A program made the position numbers and the translations under genes. The notes beneath the pieces were generated by a model. It saw only the letters and a list, made by a program, of their open reading frames with translations. It did not search any database and was not told where the DNA came from. From JBBRGK01 sp036741355 (GTDB lineage: Bacteria > Chloroflexota > Dehalococcoidia > CAUJGQ01): DNA of 64,000 bases. Position 1 is the stretch's first letter. The number at the start of each line of letters is the position of its first letter. The stretch covers positions 13,880-77,879 of the forward strand of contig DAINSK010000013.1 of NCBI GenBank assembly GCA_036741355.1, in the 5' to 3' direction. This document shows positions 43,884 to 52,227 of this stretch, in pieces.

Positions 43884-44564
43884 ATGTCTTCCACCGTTCG
43901 AACGGTCACGCTGAGGACTCTGCTTTTCGCGCTCGTGCATACTGTCCTCGCCAGCAATTGGTCGAAGCGGCGCGTTGAGAGAACCTTTGGCCGTCGGGAT
44001 CGTAATGGACTATATCGCTTCGGCTATAACAATATATCCATCGTGTCGGCCGTCGTACTGTTCTGGAGCTTCACGAAACTACCCGATAAGGTCGTCTACC
44101 GAGTGCCAGGCCCATGGTCCTTATTGATGCGCCTCGGACAGCTGTTTGGCGTAGGGCTGATGCTCGACACCAACCGCCGCGTCGGGGTCGGCCGATTCTC
44201 GGGGATGAGTGGTGTGCTGGACCTCATCAAGGGACGCGACCCGTCGCCGGAGCCACCGGCACAGGGGCCGCGTCTGGACGGCGGCCCTTCTGCCACCGGC
44301 GGCGCCTTCCGTGTTTCTCGCCATCCCAACAACCTAGGGCCTACGCTGATCGCGTGCCTGCAACCGACGATGACCGAGACCCGGCTGACCTTCGCCGTGG
44401 TTGGCTCGCTGTACGCGGTGTTTGGCTCGATCCTCGAGGAGCGACGAGCGCGCGCAGCGTACGGCGCCGCGTACGACGCCTACCGCTCGCAGACACCCTA
44501 TTTCTTCCCGTTGCCGCATCTCCTGAAGCGCGGAGCCTCGCAGCCTCTTAGCCCCTCGCGCTGA
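43884..44564 (+). CDS. NnrU/isoprenylcysteine-methyltransferase-like membrane protein
   Basis: 226 residues with three to five hydrophobic helices (TVTLRTLLFALVHTVLASNW, NNISIVSAVVLFWSF, WSLLMRLGQLFGVGLML, LTFAVVGSLYAVFGSI). The block FRVSRHPNNLGPTLI followed by EERRARAAYGAAYDAYRSQTPYF corresponds to the RHP...N...E...Y conserved core of the integral-membrane methyltransferase (ICMT/PEMT-like) group. These transfer methyl groups to membrane lipids or prenyl chains. Function here is a guess. Confidence 0.68.
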   Translation: MSSTVRTVTLRTLLFALVHTVLASNWSKRRVERTFGRRDRNGLYRFGYNNISIVSAVVLFWSFTKLPDKVVYRVPGPWSLLMRLGQLFGVGLMLDTNRRVGVGRFSGMSGVLDLIKGRDPSPEPPAQGPRLDGGPSATGGAFRVSRHPNNLGPTLIACLQPTMTETRLTFAVVGSLYAVFGSILEERRARAAYGAAYDAYRSQTPYFFPLPHLLKRGASQPLSPSR

Positions 44565-44880
44565 ACCATCGCTGCCCGCAAGCGCCGTAGGAGCTAATTA
44601 GCCCCAAGCCGCCTGATGCCTTGCCGCACTCCGTGCTATACGGAGGCTGCCCGTCCGTAATCGGCACGAGAAGATCCAGGGGCCGCACTACGTCGATCAC
44701 CGCGCTCCAACCTGCTACCATGTGCTCCGCTTGGGACTGGACATGAGCCCAGCCGGCAGAGCTGATGCGTAGGCTGGTAGCGGTGTACCAGTCGAATCAG
44801 TTCAGTTTCGCGACCGGTGCTTATGGGAGAGGCAGTTCGCCGCCGGGGCATTGTGCACGGCCAGCAGAAAGGTGCGAACC
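44565..44880. other. Intergenic, nothing recognised
   Basis: About 315 bases before the CrtI-like gene. No gene, repeat or tRNA-like pattern is visible. Confidence 0.5.
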
Positions 44881-46491
44881 ATGACGCTGAGAAACGAGGC
44901 GCCCGACGACGCGCGGTACGACGCGATCGTCATCGGCTCGGGCGCCGGTGGACTTACCTGCGCGACGCGTTTGGCGCAATCCGGCCTGCGGGTGCTCCTC
45001 GCCGAGAAGAACTCCTGGCTCGGCGGTTACTCCCACGGCTTCGCCAAGGATGGGTTCTACTGGGATCACGGCGGACACATCTTTCTGGCCTACGCGCTCG
45101 GCGGCCAGGCCCGCGAAGTCTTTCAGCGGCTCAAGCTGGACCAGCGGCTCGAGATGGTGCCGGACCAACACGACTACCAATGCATCTTTCCGGATGAGTC
45201 GTTGGCGCTCCCTGCGGAGATGAGCACCGCCGCGGACATCATGGCGCGGCGGTTTCCGGCAGAGCGCGATGGGATCACCAAAGTACTGCTGACCATGGAG
45301 CGCCTGATCCAGGAAGTGGATCGCGTCGTGCCGTCGTTCCGGGTGGGGGTAAAGCCCGGCGAGCGCAAACTCCTGGACCCGGTACTGGAGCAGTTTCAGC
45401 GCCCGTTGCTGGGCAAACTGACGTGGCCGATCGCCCGGGCCGCGCGGATTCCCGGCGCCACGCTGCTCAAGTATCAAACTCGCACCCTGAAGGATCTGCT
45501 GGACGAGCATCTCCATGACCCGCGCCTCAAGGGCTACTTCTCGATGCTGTCGGCGGGCATCAGCACCGGGCCGGGGAAGCTCTCAGCCGTCATTGCCGGC
45601 GTCTTTTTCGTGCACGCGCTCCGGACGATGTGGATGCCGAAGGGCGGCTTCAGCAAACTCGCCGAGGCGCTCGCCGAACTGTTTCAAGAGTACGGCGGTA
45701 CGGTGGCAACGAACGCCGAGGTGAGCCGCATTATCGTCGAGAATGGGCGCGCAGCCGGCGTCGAGACCATGGACGGCCGGCGCTTCCTCGCCGACGCTGT
45801 GGTCTCGAACGCCGACGCCCGGCGGACCTTGCTGGAGATGATTGATCCGCGACTGGTACCCGCAGCGCTCCGGAAACGGCTGCCGCACATGGAAGTGACC
45901 CCATCGATCTTTCAGGTGCACCTCGGCATCGACCTGGACCTGCACCCCTATCGTGAGCAGATCAAGCGGCTCAACTTCTTTTATCCTTACGACGATATCG
46001 ACCGGTCCATGGCGAACTTTCCCAACGGCAACGTGGAGGACGCTGCCTTTTTCCTCTACGTTGCCACCTTCCACCAACCCGAAATGGCGCCGCCCGGCCG
46101 GCACTCGCTCAAGCTGGAGGCCTACACAGCGCTGCACTCCAGGGGCATAGACTGGGAGCGCGACAAGGATGCGATCGCCGATGTGTTCATCCGCCGCGCG
46201 GAGCGGCTGATCCCCGACCTCGGCAAACACGTCGTGGCGCGAGAGCTGCGCACGCCGCTCGATCTCCAACGCGACACCGGCAATTCCGACGGCGCCTTTG
46301 CCGGCTGGGCGTTCACGCCGCAGATGCTGTCCCGCGCGCGCCCCCCGCAGCGAGCTGCCCTACCGGGGCTGTATCTCGCCGGACATTGGACCACGCCGAC
46401 GGCCGGTGTCCCCTGGGTCATGGTTGGCGGCTATAATACGGCTGGAATGGTACTTGCCCAAAGAACGAAGGGCGCGACAGCGGCCAAGTGA
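44881..46491 (+). CDS. CrtI/CrtISO-like FAD-dependent oxidoreductase
   Basis: 536 residues from ATG 44881, with AAGGTG upstream. The N-terminal FAD motif is YDAIVIGSGAGGLTCATRLAQSG, followed by EKNSWLGGYSHGF, typical of phytoene desaturase/carotenoid isomerase-type enzymes. The C-terminal FAD block is GLYLAGHWTTPTAGVPWVMVGGYNTAGMV. The family desaturates or isomerises carotenoids, or acts on other polyprenyl chains. It is the first gene of a cassette with a small membrane protein, MMPL-FHA exporter and hydrolase-like proteins. A remnant of a paralogue stands at the same place in the second cassette. Confidence 0.9.
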   Translation: MTLRNEAPDDARYDAIVIGSGAGGLTCATRLAQSGLRVLLAEKNSWLGGYSHGFAKDGFYWDHGGHIFLAYALGGQAREVFQRLKLDQRLEMVPDQHDYQCIFPDESLALPAEMSTAADIMARRFPAERDGITKVLLTMERLIQEVDRVVPSFRVGVKPGERKLLDPVLEQFQRPLLGKLTWPIARAARIPGATLLKYQTRTLKDLLDEHLHDPRLKGYFSMLSAGISTGPGKLSAVIAGVFFVHALRTMWMPKGGFSKLAEALAELFQEYGGTVATNAEVSRIIVENGRAAGVETMDGRRFLADAVVSNADARRTLLEMIDPRLVPAALRKRLPHMEVTPSIFQVHLGIDLDLHPYREQIKRLNFFYPYDDIDRSMANFPNGNVEDAAFFLYVATFHQPEMAPPGRHSLKLEAYTALHSRGIDWERDKDAIADVFIRRAERLIPDLGKHVVARELRTPLDLQRDTGNSDGAFAGWAFTPQMLSRARPPQRAALPGLYLAGHWTTPTAGVPWVMVGGYNTAGMVLAQRTKGATAAK

Positions 46492-46532
46492 GCTTGTCAC
46501 TCCGCTGCCGCGAGAAATTGACGAGGGTCTAC

Positions 46533-46781
46533 GTGGACAACGAGCAAGGGGCGGCGAAAGGCAATCCTAGCGCCCGGGTCGGAGCGGTCCATGTCACCGC
46601 TGACGAAGCGGACGGCCAGCTCGGGGCGAGTAGCACTGGTCCCCTGGAATGGCGGCGCGGGAGCTGGCCGATGATCGCGATCGCCGTGCTCGTCATCCTA
46701 GCTATGGTCGGTCTGCTTGCCTTCATGCTATGGGGCACATTTCATCAAGTGGCCACGGCCACGCTCCCGCTCCACCACTAG
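46533..46781 (+). CDS. Small single-helix membrane protein of the MMPL cassette
   Basis: 82 residues from GTG 46533; a longer frame begins at 46488, overlapping the CrtI-like stop. A polar N-terminus with ARVGAVHVTADEAD leads to one helix, WPMIAIAVLVILAMVGLLAFML. The protein encoded just before the second MMPL gene shares the plan and the GAVH motif (PVGAVHMQPE), supporting the GTG start. Being directly upstream of the transporter, it may be an accessory subunit. No family name is known to me. Confidence 0.65.
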   Translation: MDNEQGAAKGNPSARVGAVHVTADEADGQLGASSTGPLEWRRGSWPMIAIAVLVILAMVGLLAFMLWGTFHQVATATLPLHH

Positions 46782-46822
46782 GGGGCACTGCTTCTCGCAC
46801 GCGGCCCAAGGAGTTGACCGCT

Positions 46823-49567
46823 ATGGGTGATCCGTTCGCTCGCTTTGGAGGACTGATCGTACGGCTACGATGGGCCGTGCTGATCATCTGGTTGGTGCTA
46901 CTCGCGACGTTCGGCGTCCTCTTCGCGCCCAAAGCCGCCAAGGCGCTTAAGGGCGGCGGCTATAGCGACCCTAACTCCCAATCGGCCAAGGCCGCGATGG
47001 CGCTCGATCAACAGTTCGGCGCCTCTGACGCTCGCACGGTAGCCGTTGTCTTCCGCTCGACGTCCCAAACCGCGGAAGATCCGAGCTTTAAAGCCGCGGT
47101 GACCGGCGCCGCAGATCGCCTGGCTCACGTCGGGCACGTTCGTAGCGTTGCGAGTTTCTACAGCAGCGGCAACCCGCTGCTCCTGAGCGACGACCACCAT
47201 CTCACCCTTGTCAACGTTACTCTCGATGGCGACGATTCGACGATGCAGGCCACCGTTCCCGCACTGCGGGATGCTGTGAAGGGTGTACCGCTCGAGCACT
47301 ATGTCACCGGCGTGCCTGCCCTCAATAAGGACATCGAGGTGACGAGCGACCAAGATTTGCAACGCGCGGAACTGTTTACCATTCCGATCGTCGTGATCCT
47401 ACTCGTGCTCGTCTTCCGCACGATTGTTGCGGCCGCCATGCCACTCGTCGTCGGTGCGGCGTCGGTCGTTGTCGCGGTAACGGTTCTCTACGGCATTGCT
47501 CTCCAAACTGACTTATCTATTTTCGCGCTGAACGTCGCTTCTATGATCGGCCTCGGCCTCGGCATCGACTTCTCCTTGATTATGGTCACGCGCTTCAGAG
47601 AGCAGTTAGCAGCGGGACTACGTCCCGCCGATGCCGCCGTTGTCACCGTGATGACAGCGGGTCGCTCGATCACGTACTCCGGCGTCACGGTGCTCCTCGG
47701 CATGTTCGTCCTCACCGCCCTCTTCAACTTGACGGTCGTTCGCTCCATTAGCCTGGCCGTTATGGTGGTGGCAGCGACCGCACTGCTCGCTGGCCTGACC
47801 CTGCTGCCCGCGGTGCTGGCCATAATCGGCCACCGAGTCGAGTGGCTACGGGTAATACCGCGAGCGAAGCCACCTCAACCGGGCCAAGTTGGTTTCTGGT
47901 ATCGATTCAGCCATGCTGTCATGCGCCACCCCGCGGTGTGGCTGGCCGCGAGTCTGATCATCCTCGTCGTGATCGCGTCGCCGGCGCGGGAGCTCAAGCT
48001 GGTGGGCATTACCCCCAAGGGCCTACCGGGCGGCGCTGAATCGGTGAAAGGTGCGAACGCGATCAACGGCGCCTTTGGCGGCGACCGGCTGGCTCCGATG
48101 GAGGTCGTCATTCGTACAGATCAAAACGGCGTGTGGAAGCCTGAGTTCCTCAGTGCGCTGCAAGCCTTGTCGGATCGCGCGGCGGCGGACCCACGCAATC
48201 AGCAGGTCATCTCGCTCACGACTATCGCGCAGGCCGCCGGGCTACCGCCTGCGCAGATTCAGTCGCTTACGCCTGAGCGTGTGAGGGCGACCCCAGGCGG
48301 ATCGCAATTTGCGCCCCTCGTGGTCAACCTCAATGGGGACAACAGCACTGCCCTGGTCACGATCTTTTCTAAGTATGATCAGCTCGATAACAGACACGAA
48401 GATTTCGTGCTCGATCTTCGGCACAAGATCATCCCCAGCATTCGTCAGCTCGGCGTCTACAATGTGCTCGTTGGCGGCAACGTCGCCAGTTCCATCGACT
48501 TTCGCAATGCGCTGTACCAGCGTTTCCCGTACCTCGTGCTTGGGGTGATGGTCGTAACCTTCATCATGCTGATGATGTTCTTTCAATCGGTGTTCTTACC
48601 ACTGAAAGCAATTTTGCTGAACCTCGTCTCTATCGTTGCGACCTATGGAGTGCTTGTAGCGTTATTTCAGTATGCCTGGGGCGAAAAGGTACTCGGCTTT
48701 ACACCAGTGCATAAATTGGGTGAATTTACACCGGCAATCGTTTTTGCGATCCTCTTTGGTCTCTCCACCGACTATGAAGTCTTTATGCTTTCGCGGGTCA
48801 AGGAATACTACCACAAACTCGGTAATAACGAGGAGGCGGTTGCGGCCGGCCTCGAACAGACCGCAGGGATGATCACGGCGGCCGGTCTGATCCTGATTGG
48901 GACCTTTGGCTCTTTCGGCGTGTCGCGCACGCTGGTGATCAAAGAGATCGGCATCGGCCTGGCGATTGGCGTGCTGATCGATTCGACGATCGTGCGCGTG
49001 ATTATGGTGCCTGCGACGATGCGCTTGATGGGGCACTGGAACTGGTGGATGCCGAGCTGGCTCAAACGCATCGTCCCCGAGATTCGCGAGGCGCCACTGC
49101 CTGCCTTCGCGGCGGCCGCGCCGGCGCCGGTGCTGGGCTCGCAGCCCTCATCCGCCGGCTCGTATGCTGCCACCGCGGCCCCGACTTTAGGGACCTGGCG
49201 GGTTCCAGCCACGGGTCTGCTGCGGCCCTTCGGCAGTTCGGTGGGCACCGACGTCATCCATCTTCCGCGCTCGCGGCCGCTTCGTATCGGCAGGAGCGAG
49301 GATAACGATCTCCAGCTCTTCGATCGTCGCATCTCGCGGCACCATGCGGAGATCTCCTACCAACAGGAAACGTTCATTCTTTCGGACCTCGGCAGCAGTA
49401 ACGGGCTGTCAATCAACGATCGCCTCATAGAAGTGCCAACCGCGTTGCAGGACGGCGATCAGGTCCAGATCGGCAATATGCGCAGCGTGCTGTTTTCCGT
49501 GGAGATTCGCGCGAGTCGACAGGGTGCGACGGCGTCGACCGATGACCATCCGCTAAGTTCGCCGTAG
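46823..49567 (+). CDS. MMPL/RND exporter with C-terminal FHA domain
   Basis: 914 residues from ATG 46823, nine bases after AAGGAG. The MMPL body has two repeats of six helices with FNVASMIG-like SIFALNVASMIGLGLGIDFS, LIMVTRFREQL, VVTFIMLMMFFQSVFLP, FGLSTDYEVFMLSRVKEYY and ITAAGLILIGTFGSFG. It ends in a cytosolic linker and FHA domain at about 809-895: LRIGRSEDNDLQLFDRRISRHHAEI, DLGSSNGLSIND. The GR, SRHH and SSNG signatures for phosphothreonine binding are intact, so export is probably regulated by a Ser/Thr kinase. It is likely cotranscribed with two hydrolase-like genes. The cargo is unknown. Confidence 0.95.
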   Translation: MGDPFARFGGLIVRLRWAVLIIWLVLLATFGVLFAPKAAKALKGGGYSDPNSQSAKAAMALDQQFGASDARTVAVVFRSTSQTAEDPSFKAAVTGAADRLAHVGHVRSVASFYSSGNPLLLSDDHHLTLVNVTLDGDDSTMQATVPALRDAVKGVPLEHYVTGVPALNKDIEVTSDQDLQRAELFTIPIVVILLVLVFRTIVAAAMPLVVGAASVVVAVTVLYGIALQTDLSIFALNVASMIGLGLGIDFSLIMVTRFREQLAAGLRPADAAVVTVMTAGRSITYSGVTVLLGMFVLTALFNLTVVRSISLAVMVVAATALLAGLTLLPAVLAIIGHRVEWLRVIPRAKPPQPGQVGFWYRFSHAVMRHPAVWLAASLIILVVIASPARELKLVGITPKGLPGGAESVKGANAINGAFGGDRLAPMEVVIRTDQNGVWKPEFLSALQALSDRAAADPRNQQVISLTTIAQAAGLPPAQIQSLTPERVRATPGGSQFAPLVVNLNGDNSTALVTIFSKYDQLDNRHEDFVLDLRHKIIPSIRQLGVYNVLVGGNVASSIDFRNALYQRFPYLVLGVMVVTFIMLMMFFQSVFLPLKAILLNLVSIVATYGVLVALFQYAWGEKVLGFTPVHKLGEFTPAIVFAILFGLSTDYEVFMLSRVKEYYHKLGNNEEAVAAGLEQTAGMITAAGLILIGTFGSFGVSRTLVIKEIGIGLAIGVLIDSTIVRVIMVPATMRLMGHWNWWMPSWLKRIVPEIREAPLPAFAAAAPAPVLGSQPSSAGSYAATAAPTLGTWRVPATGLLRPFGSSVGTDVIHLPRSRPLRIGRSEDNDLQLFDRRISRHHAEISYQQETFILSDLGSSNGLSINDRLIEVPTALQDGDQVQIGNMRSVLFSVEIRASRQGATASTDDHPLSSP

Positions 49568-49591
49568 CGGCAATCAGGTAAGGACATGGCT

Positions 49592-49617
49592 GAGGTGGTC
49601 AGCAGAGGTGGTCAGCA
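49592..49617 (+). repeat. 13-bp tandem repeat at a ribosome site
   Basis: GAGGTGGTCAGCA occurs twice in direct succession (49592-49604, 49605-49617), just before the likely start ATG at 49619. Each copy contains a GAGGTGG ribosome-site-like core. The unit length is not a multiple of three, so copy number would change the frame of the longer upstream start (49586) but not of 49619. Confidence 0.8.
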
Positions 49618-49618
49618 G

Positions 49619-50626
49619 ATGAACGAAGCCACTCCCTTGCGGGACGCCGGCCTGGCTGACGATCATTGGAAGCGCTTCTACACGCCGGCCGAGGTCGAAG
49701 AGATCGCGTCGACCGCGAGCACTACCATGCTCGTATCGGGCAATTACCCCATTCACCTGCGACTCTTCTCGCGCTCGCCGGCGCTGCCGACCGTGATCAT
49801 GGCCCACCCGATGTTGCCCTACGGGCTGCTGTTGGCACGGCTGCAGCTACCCTTTTATCGAGCCGGGTTCAACGTCGTGCAATGGGATCTGCCGGGCTGG
49901 GGGCAGAGCGGTGGTCCGCGGGCCGGCTGCCCGATCGCCGACTTTATTCGCGCCTGGCACGACGTGATCAGCTTCTGTGAGCAACGCTTCAGCGGCCTGC
50001 TGTACGGCATGGGCCTGGCCGAGGACAGCGTAACCTGCTACTACGTGGGGGCAAACAACCCGAAGCTGCGGGCGATCTCGTTGCACACGCTGCACGAGTA
50101 CGGCGACCCGGATGGTGTGCACTGGCAGGGGCCGCCCTGGTTAGTGCGGCTGAAGTCTGTCGGTGTGGCGCTGGGCGTCAAGCTCCGACCCACCGCTTCG
50201 GTGCCGGCAGATAAAGCGTTGCCCTGGCGCTCGATCTTCTCCGGGCCCGACGATGGTCCGTTGCTGCAGGCGTTCCGGCTCGATCCGTTGCGCGTCCGTC
50301 GCTTCGAGTTCGTGCTGGCGGCATCGATGACCCGACGCATGCCGGCACCGGTGCCGCTGGAAGCCTGCCGGACGCCGGTTCAGGTGATCGCGTCGGAACT
50401 GAGCAGCCTCTGGCCGTACGCAATGAATGTGCGCTACTTTCAACGGCTCGGCGGACCAAAGGAGTTGGTCACGCTGGCGGGCGTGGACCAGTGGGTCTAC
50501 ACACTGGCCTTTTTCGAGACCTATGCGGCACATGTTATTCGCTGGTTCAAGGCCAACGGTGCGGAGGTCCACGAGCCCGCCGCCGCTGTTCCTGCGGCGG
50601 CTCACCGATCGGAAGGGGACGCCTGA
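49619..50626 (+). CDS. Alpha/beta-hydrolase-fold protein lacking the serine nucleophile (cassette A, first)
   Basis: 335 residues from ATG 49619; an ATG at 49586 is also in frame. The fold is that of a serine hydrolase: oxyanion strand TVIMAHPMLPYG, NVVQWDLPGWGQSGGPRAGC, then the elbow position reads LYGMGLAED, where GxSxG is expected, so the Ser is replaced by Gly. The C-terminal His position also lacks His (DQWVY). A conserved Glu-Asp follows the elbow in all three paralogues. It may be a non-catalytic binding protein for the exported lipid or use a different chemistry. It overlaps the next gene by one base (TGATG). Confidence 0.85.
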   Translation: MNEATPLRDAGLADDHWKRFYTPAEVEEIASTASTTMLVSGNYPIHLRLFSRSPALPTVIMAHPMLPYGLLLARLQLPFYRAGFNVVQWDLPGWGQSGGPRAGCPIADFIRAWHDVISFCEQRFSGLLYGMGLAEDSVTCYYVGANNPKLRAISLHTLHEYGDPDGVHWQGPPWLVRLKSVGVALGVKLRPTASVPADKALPWRSIFSGPDDGPLLQAFRLDPLRVRRFEFVLAASMTRRMPAPVPLEACRTPVQVIASELSSLWPYAMNVRYFQRLGGPKELVTLAGVDQWVYTLAFFETYAAHVIRWFKANGAEVHEPAAAVPAAAHRSEGDA

Positions 50627-51609
50627 TGCCACTCGGCGATGCCGGCCTGGCAAACAATTATTGGCAACAGTACTACACGCCGCAGGAGGTCGAGGAGGTC
50701 CTCGCCAGTACGGTCACCACCACGATTGCGTCGGGCGAGTACCCGGTGCACGTGCGCCTCTGGCAACAGCCGGGACCGGCGCCCACGGTACTGATCGGTA
50801 GTTCCATCCTCAGCTATGGCCTGCACCTGGTACGCGTGCAGGCGCCTTTCTACCGCGCCGGCTTCAATGTGATGCAGTTCGATTTCCCGGGCCTCGGCCA
50901 GAGCGGTGGGCCGCGCGGAGGCTGCACCGTGGCAGACTTCATTCGGTGCTGGAGAGATGCATTCGGTTACGCACATATACAGTTCGGCGAGGCGCTGTAC
51001 GGCATGGGCGTGGGCGAGGATGGCGTCACGCTCTACTATGCGATGGCCAACCGTCCCAATATTCGCGCCATGTCGGTGCACAATCTCTTTGAGTACGGTG
51101 AACGCGACGCCGTTCAGGGACAGGGACCGTACTGGCTGGTACGGCTGAAGGCGGCGGGGGCAGGCCTGGCCGCCAGACTGCGCCCGTCGGCCGCCATGGC
51201 AGGCACCAAGAGCGTGCCCTGGGAGTGGATCTTTGCCGGCCCCGGCGACGACCGCATGATCCAACTGCTGGAACGCGATCCGCTGAGCCTGCAGCGGATC
51301 GAGCTGCGGATGGTCAGCTCCATCCTCCAACGTCGGCCGCTGCCGGTGGCCTTTGAGCGCTGTTCGACGCCGGTACAGGTGATCGCCTCGGACCAAAATC
51401 GTGTCTGCCCCTATGAGCTCGTGCGCCGCAACTATCAGCGGCTGGGTGGACCCAAGGAGTTTGTGACCCTGCACGGGCGGCCACAGTGGGAACTCAACCG
51501 CGAATTCAGCGAGACCTACTGCGAGCAGGTCATTCGCTGGTTCCGCGCCAACGGGGCCGAGACTGCAGCCACGGGCGCCGGAAAGGCACCCCGGACTGGC
51601 CTGGGCTGA
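50626..51609 (+). CDS. Alpha/beta-hydrolase-fold protein lacking the serine nucleophile (cassette A, second)
   Basis: 327 residues from ATG 50626, overlapping the previous stop by one base. Clear paralogue of its neighbour: GDAGLANNYWQQYYTPQEVEE, TVLIGSSILSYGLHL, NVMQFDFPGLGQSGGPRGGC, and elbow LYGMGVGED without Ser. The His position is PQWELN, also not His. The same Glu-Asp remains. Tandem duplicates next to an exporter suggest related partners rather than a spare copy. Function unknown. Confidence 0.85.
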   Translation: MPLGDAGLANNYWQQYYTPQEVEEVLASTVTTTIASGEYPVHVRLWQQPGPAPTVLIGSSILSYGLHLVRVQAPFYRAGFNVMQFDFPGLGQSGGPRGGCTVADFIRCWRDAFGYAHIQFGEALYGMGVGEDGVTLYYAMANRPNIRAMSVHNLFEYGERDAVQGQGPYWLVRLKAAGAGLAARLRPSAAMAGTKSVPWEWIFAGPGDDRMIQLLERDPLSLQRIELRMVSSILQRRPLPVAFERCSTPVQVIASDQNRVCPYELVRRNYQRLGGPKEFVTLHGRPQWELNREFSETYCEQVIRWFRANGAETAATGAGKAPRTGLG

Positions 51610-51637
51610 GAACCGGCTGCGACGCTTGAGGTGGCAC

Positions 51638-52210
51638 ATGACTGCATCCGATCGACAGCGGGGTAGCTTTCAGCCGGCAGGCAAGCAGTCCACGCAAGCG
51701 GCCGGCCTGACGATGGTTCAGGCCTATGCGCGCTTCATGATCGCCTTCATCTTTGTTGTGGGGATACTCTGTGTCATCAGGCCGCTGACCGATGCACCGG
51801 GCACCGGCCTGTTCTTCTGGCCCCAACCAGCCAGGAGTTTTGGCCTATTCTTAATCAATTGGTTTCACTTTGTATTACATATGGTGCTTTGTGTCTGGGC
51901 AGCCCTGGCGATTCGACGCACCAGCCTCTCCCGCGTCTTTGCGCGATGGGTGTGCGGGATTTGCGCTGTCCTCGTCCTGATCGGCCTGTTCACTCCCGAC
52001 GGCGTCTGGCTGATTCCCGCGCATTGGCCCCAGGACGCCCGCAACGGCCAGATCGCACTGATTTCCAACGCGTCGTGGTACGGCTACATCCCCGCCAATC
52101 TCGGCGACGACGTGATCAATGGCCTGGTGGCGCTCTCCGGGCTCGTCTTCGGCTGCCTGGCGTTTGGGCTACGGCCCTGGGGCTACTGGCGCCGGCGGGC
52201 GATCGCCTGA
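51638..52210 (+). CDS. DUF4383-like multi-helix membrane protein
   Basis: 190 residues from ATG 51638 after GAGGTGG. Four hydrophobic helices: ARFMIAFIFVVGILCVIRPL, FGLFLINWFHFVLHMVLCVWAALA, WVCGICAVLVLIGLF and DDVINGLVALSGLVFGCLAFGL. The NWFHFVLHxxxG-like helix with two His residues is typical of DUF4383-type four-helix proteins. It follows the hydrolase-like gene and may belong to the same transcript. Function is unknown. Confidence 0.7.
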   Translation: MTASDRQRGSFQPAGKQSTQAAGLTMVQAYARFMIAFIFVVGILCVIRPLTDAPGTGLFFWPQPARSFGLFLINWFHFVLHMVLCVWAALAIRRTSLSRVFARWVCGICAVLVLIGLFTPDGVWLIPAHWPQDARNGQIALISNASWYGYIPANLGDDVINGLVALSGLVFGCLAFGLRPWGYWRRRAIA

Positions 52211-52227
52211 TCTCCGGCGCGGAGATC

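Noticed and set aside
43460..44880. tRNA or small RNA genes in the gaps on either side of the methyltransferase-like gene
   Set aside because: No GTTCRANYC-like T-loop, cloverleaf or hairpin followed by a T run was found by eye.
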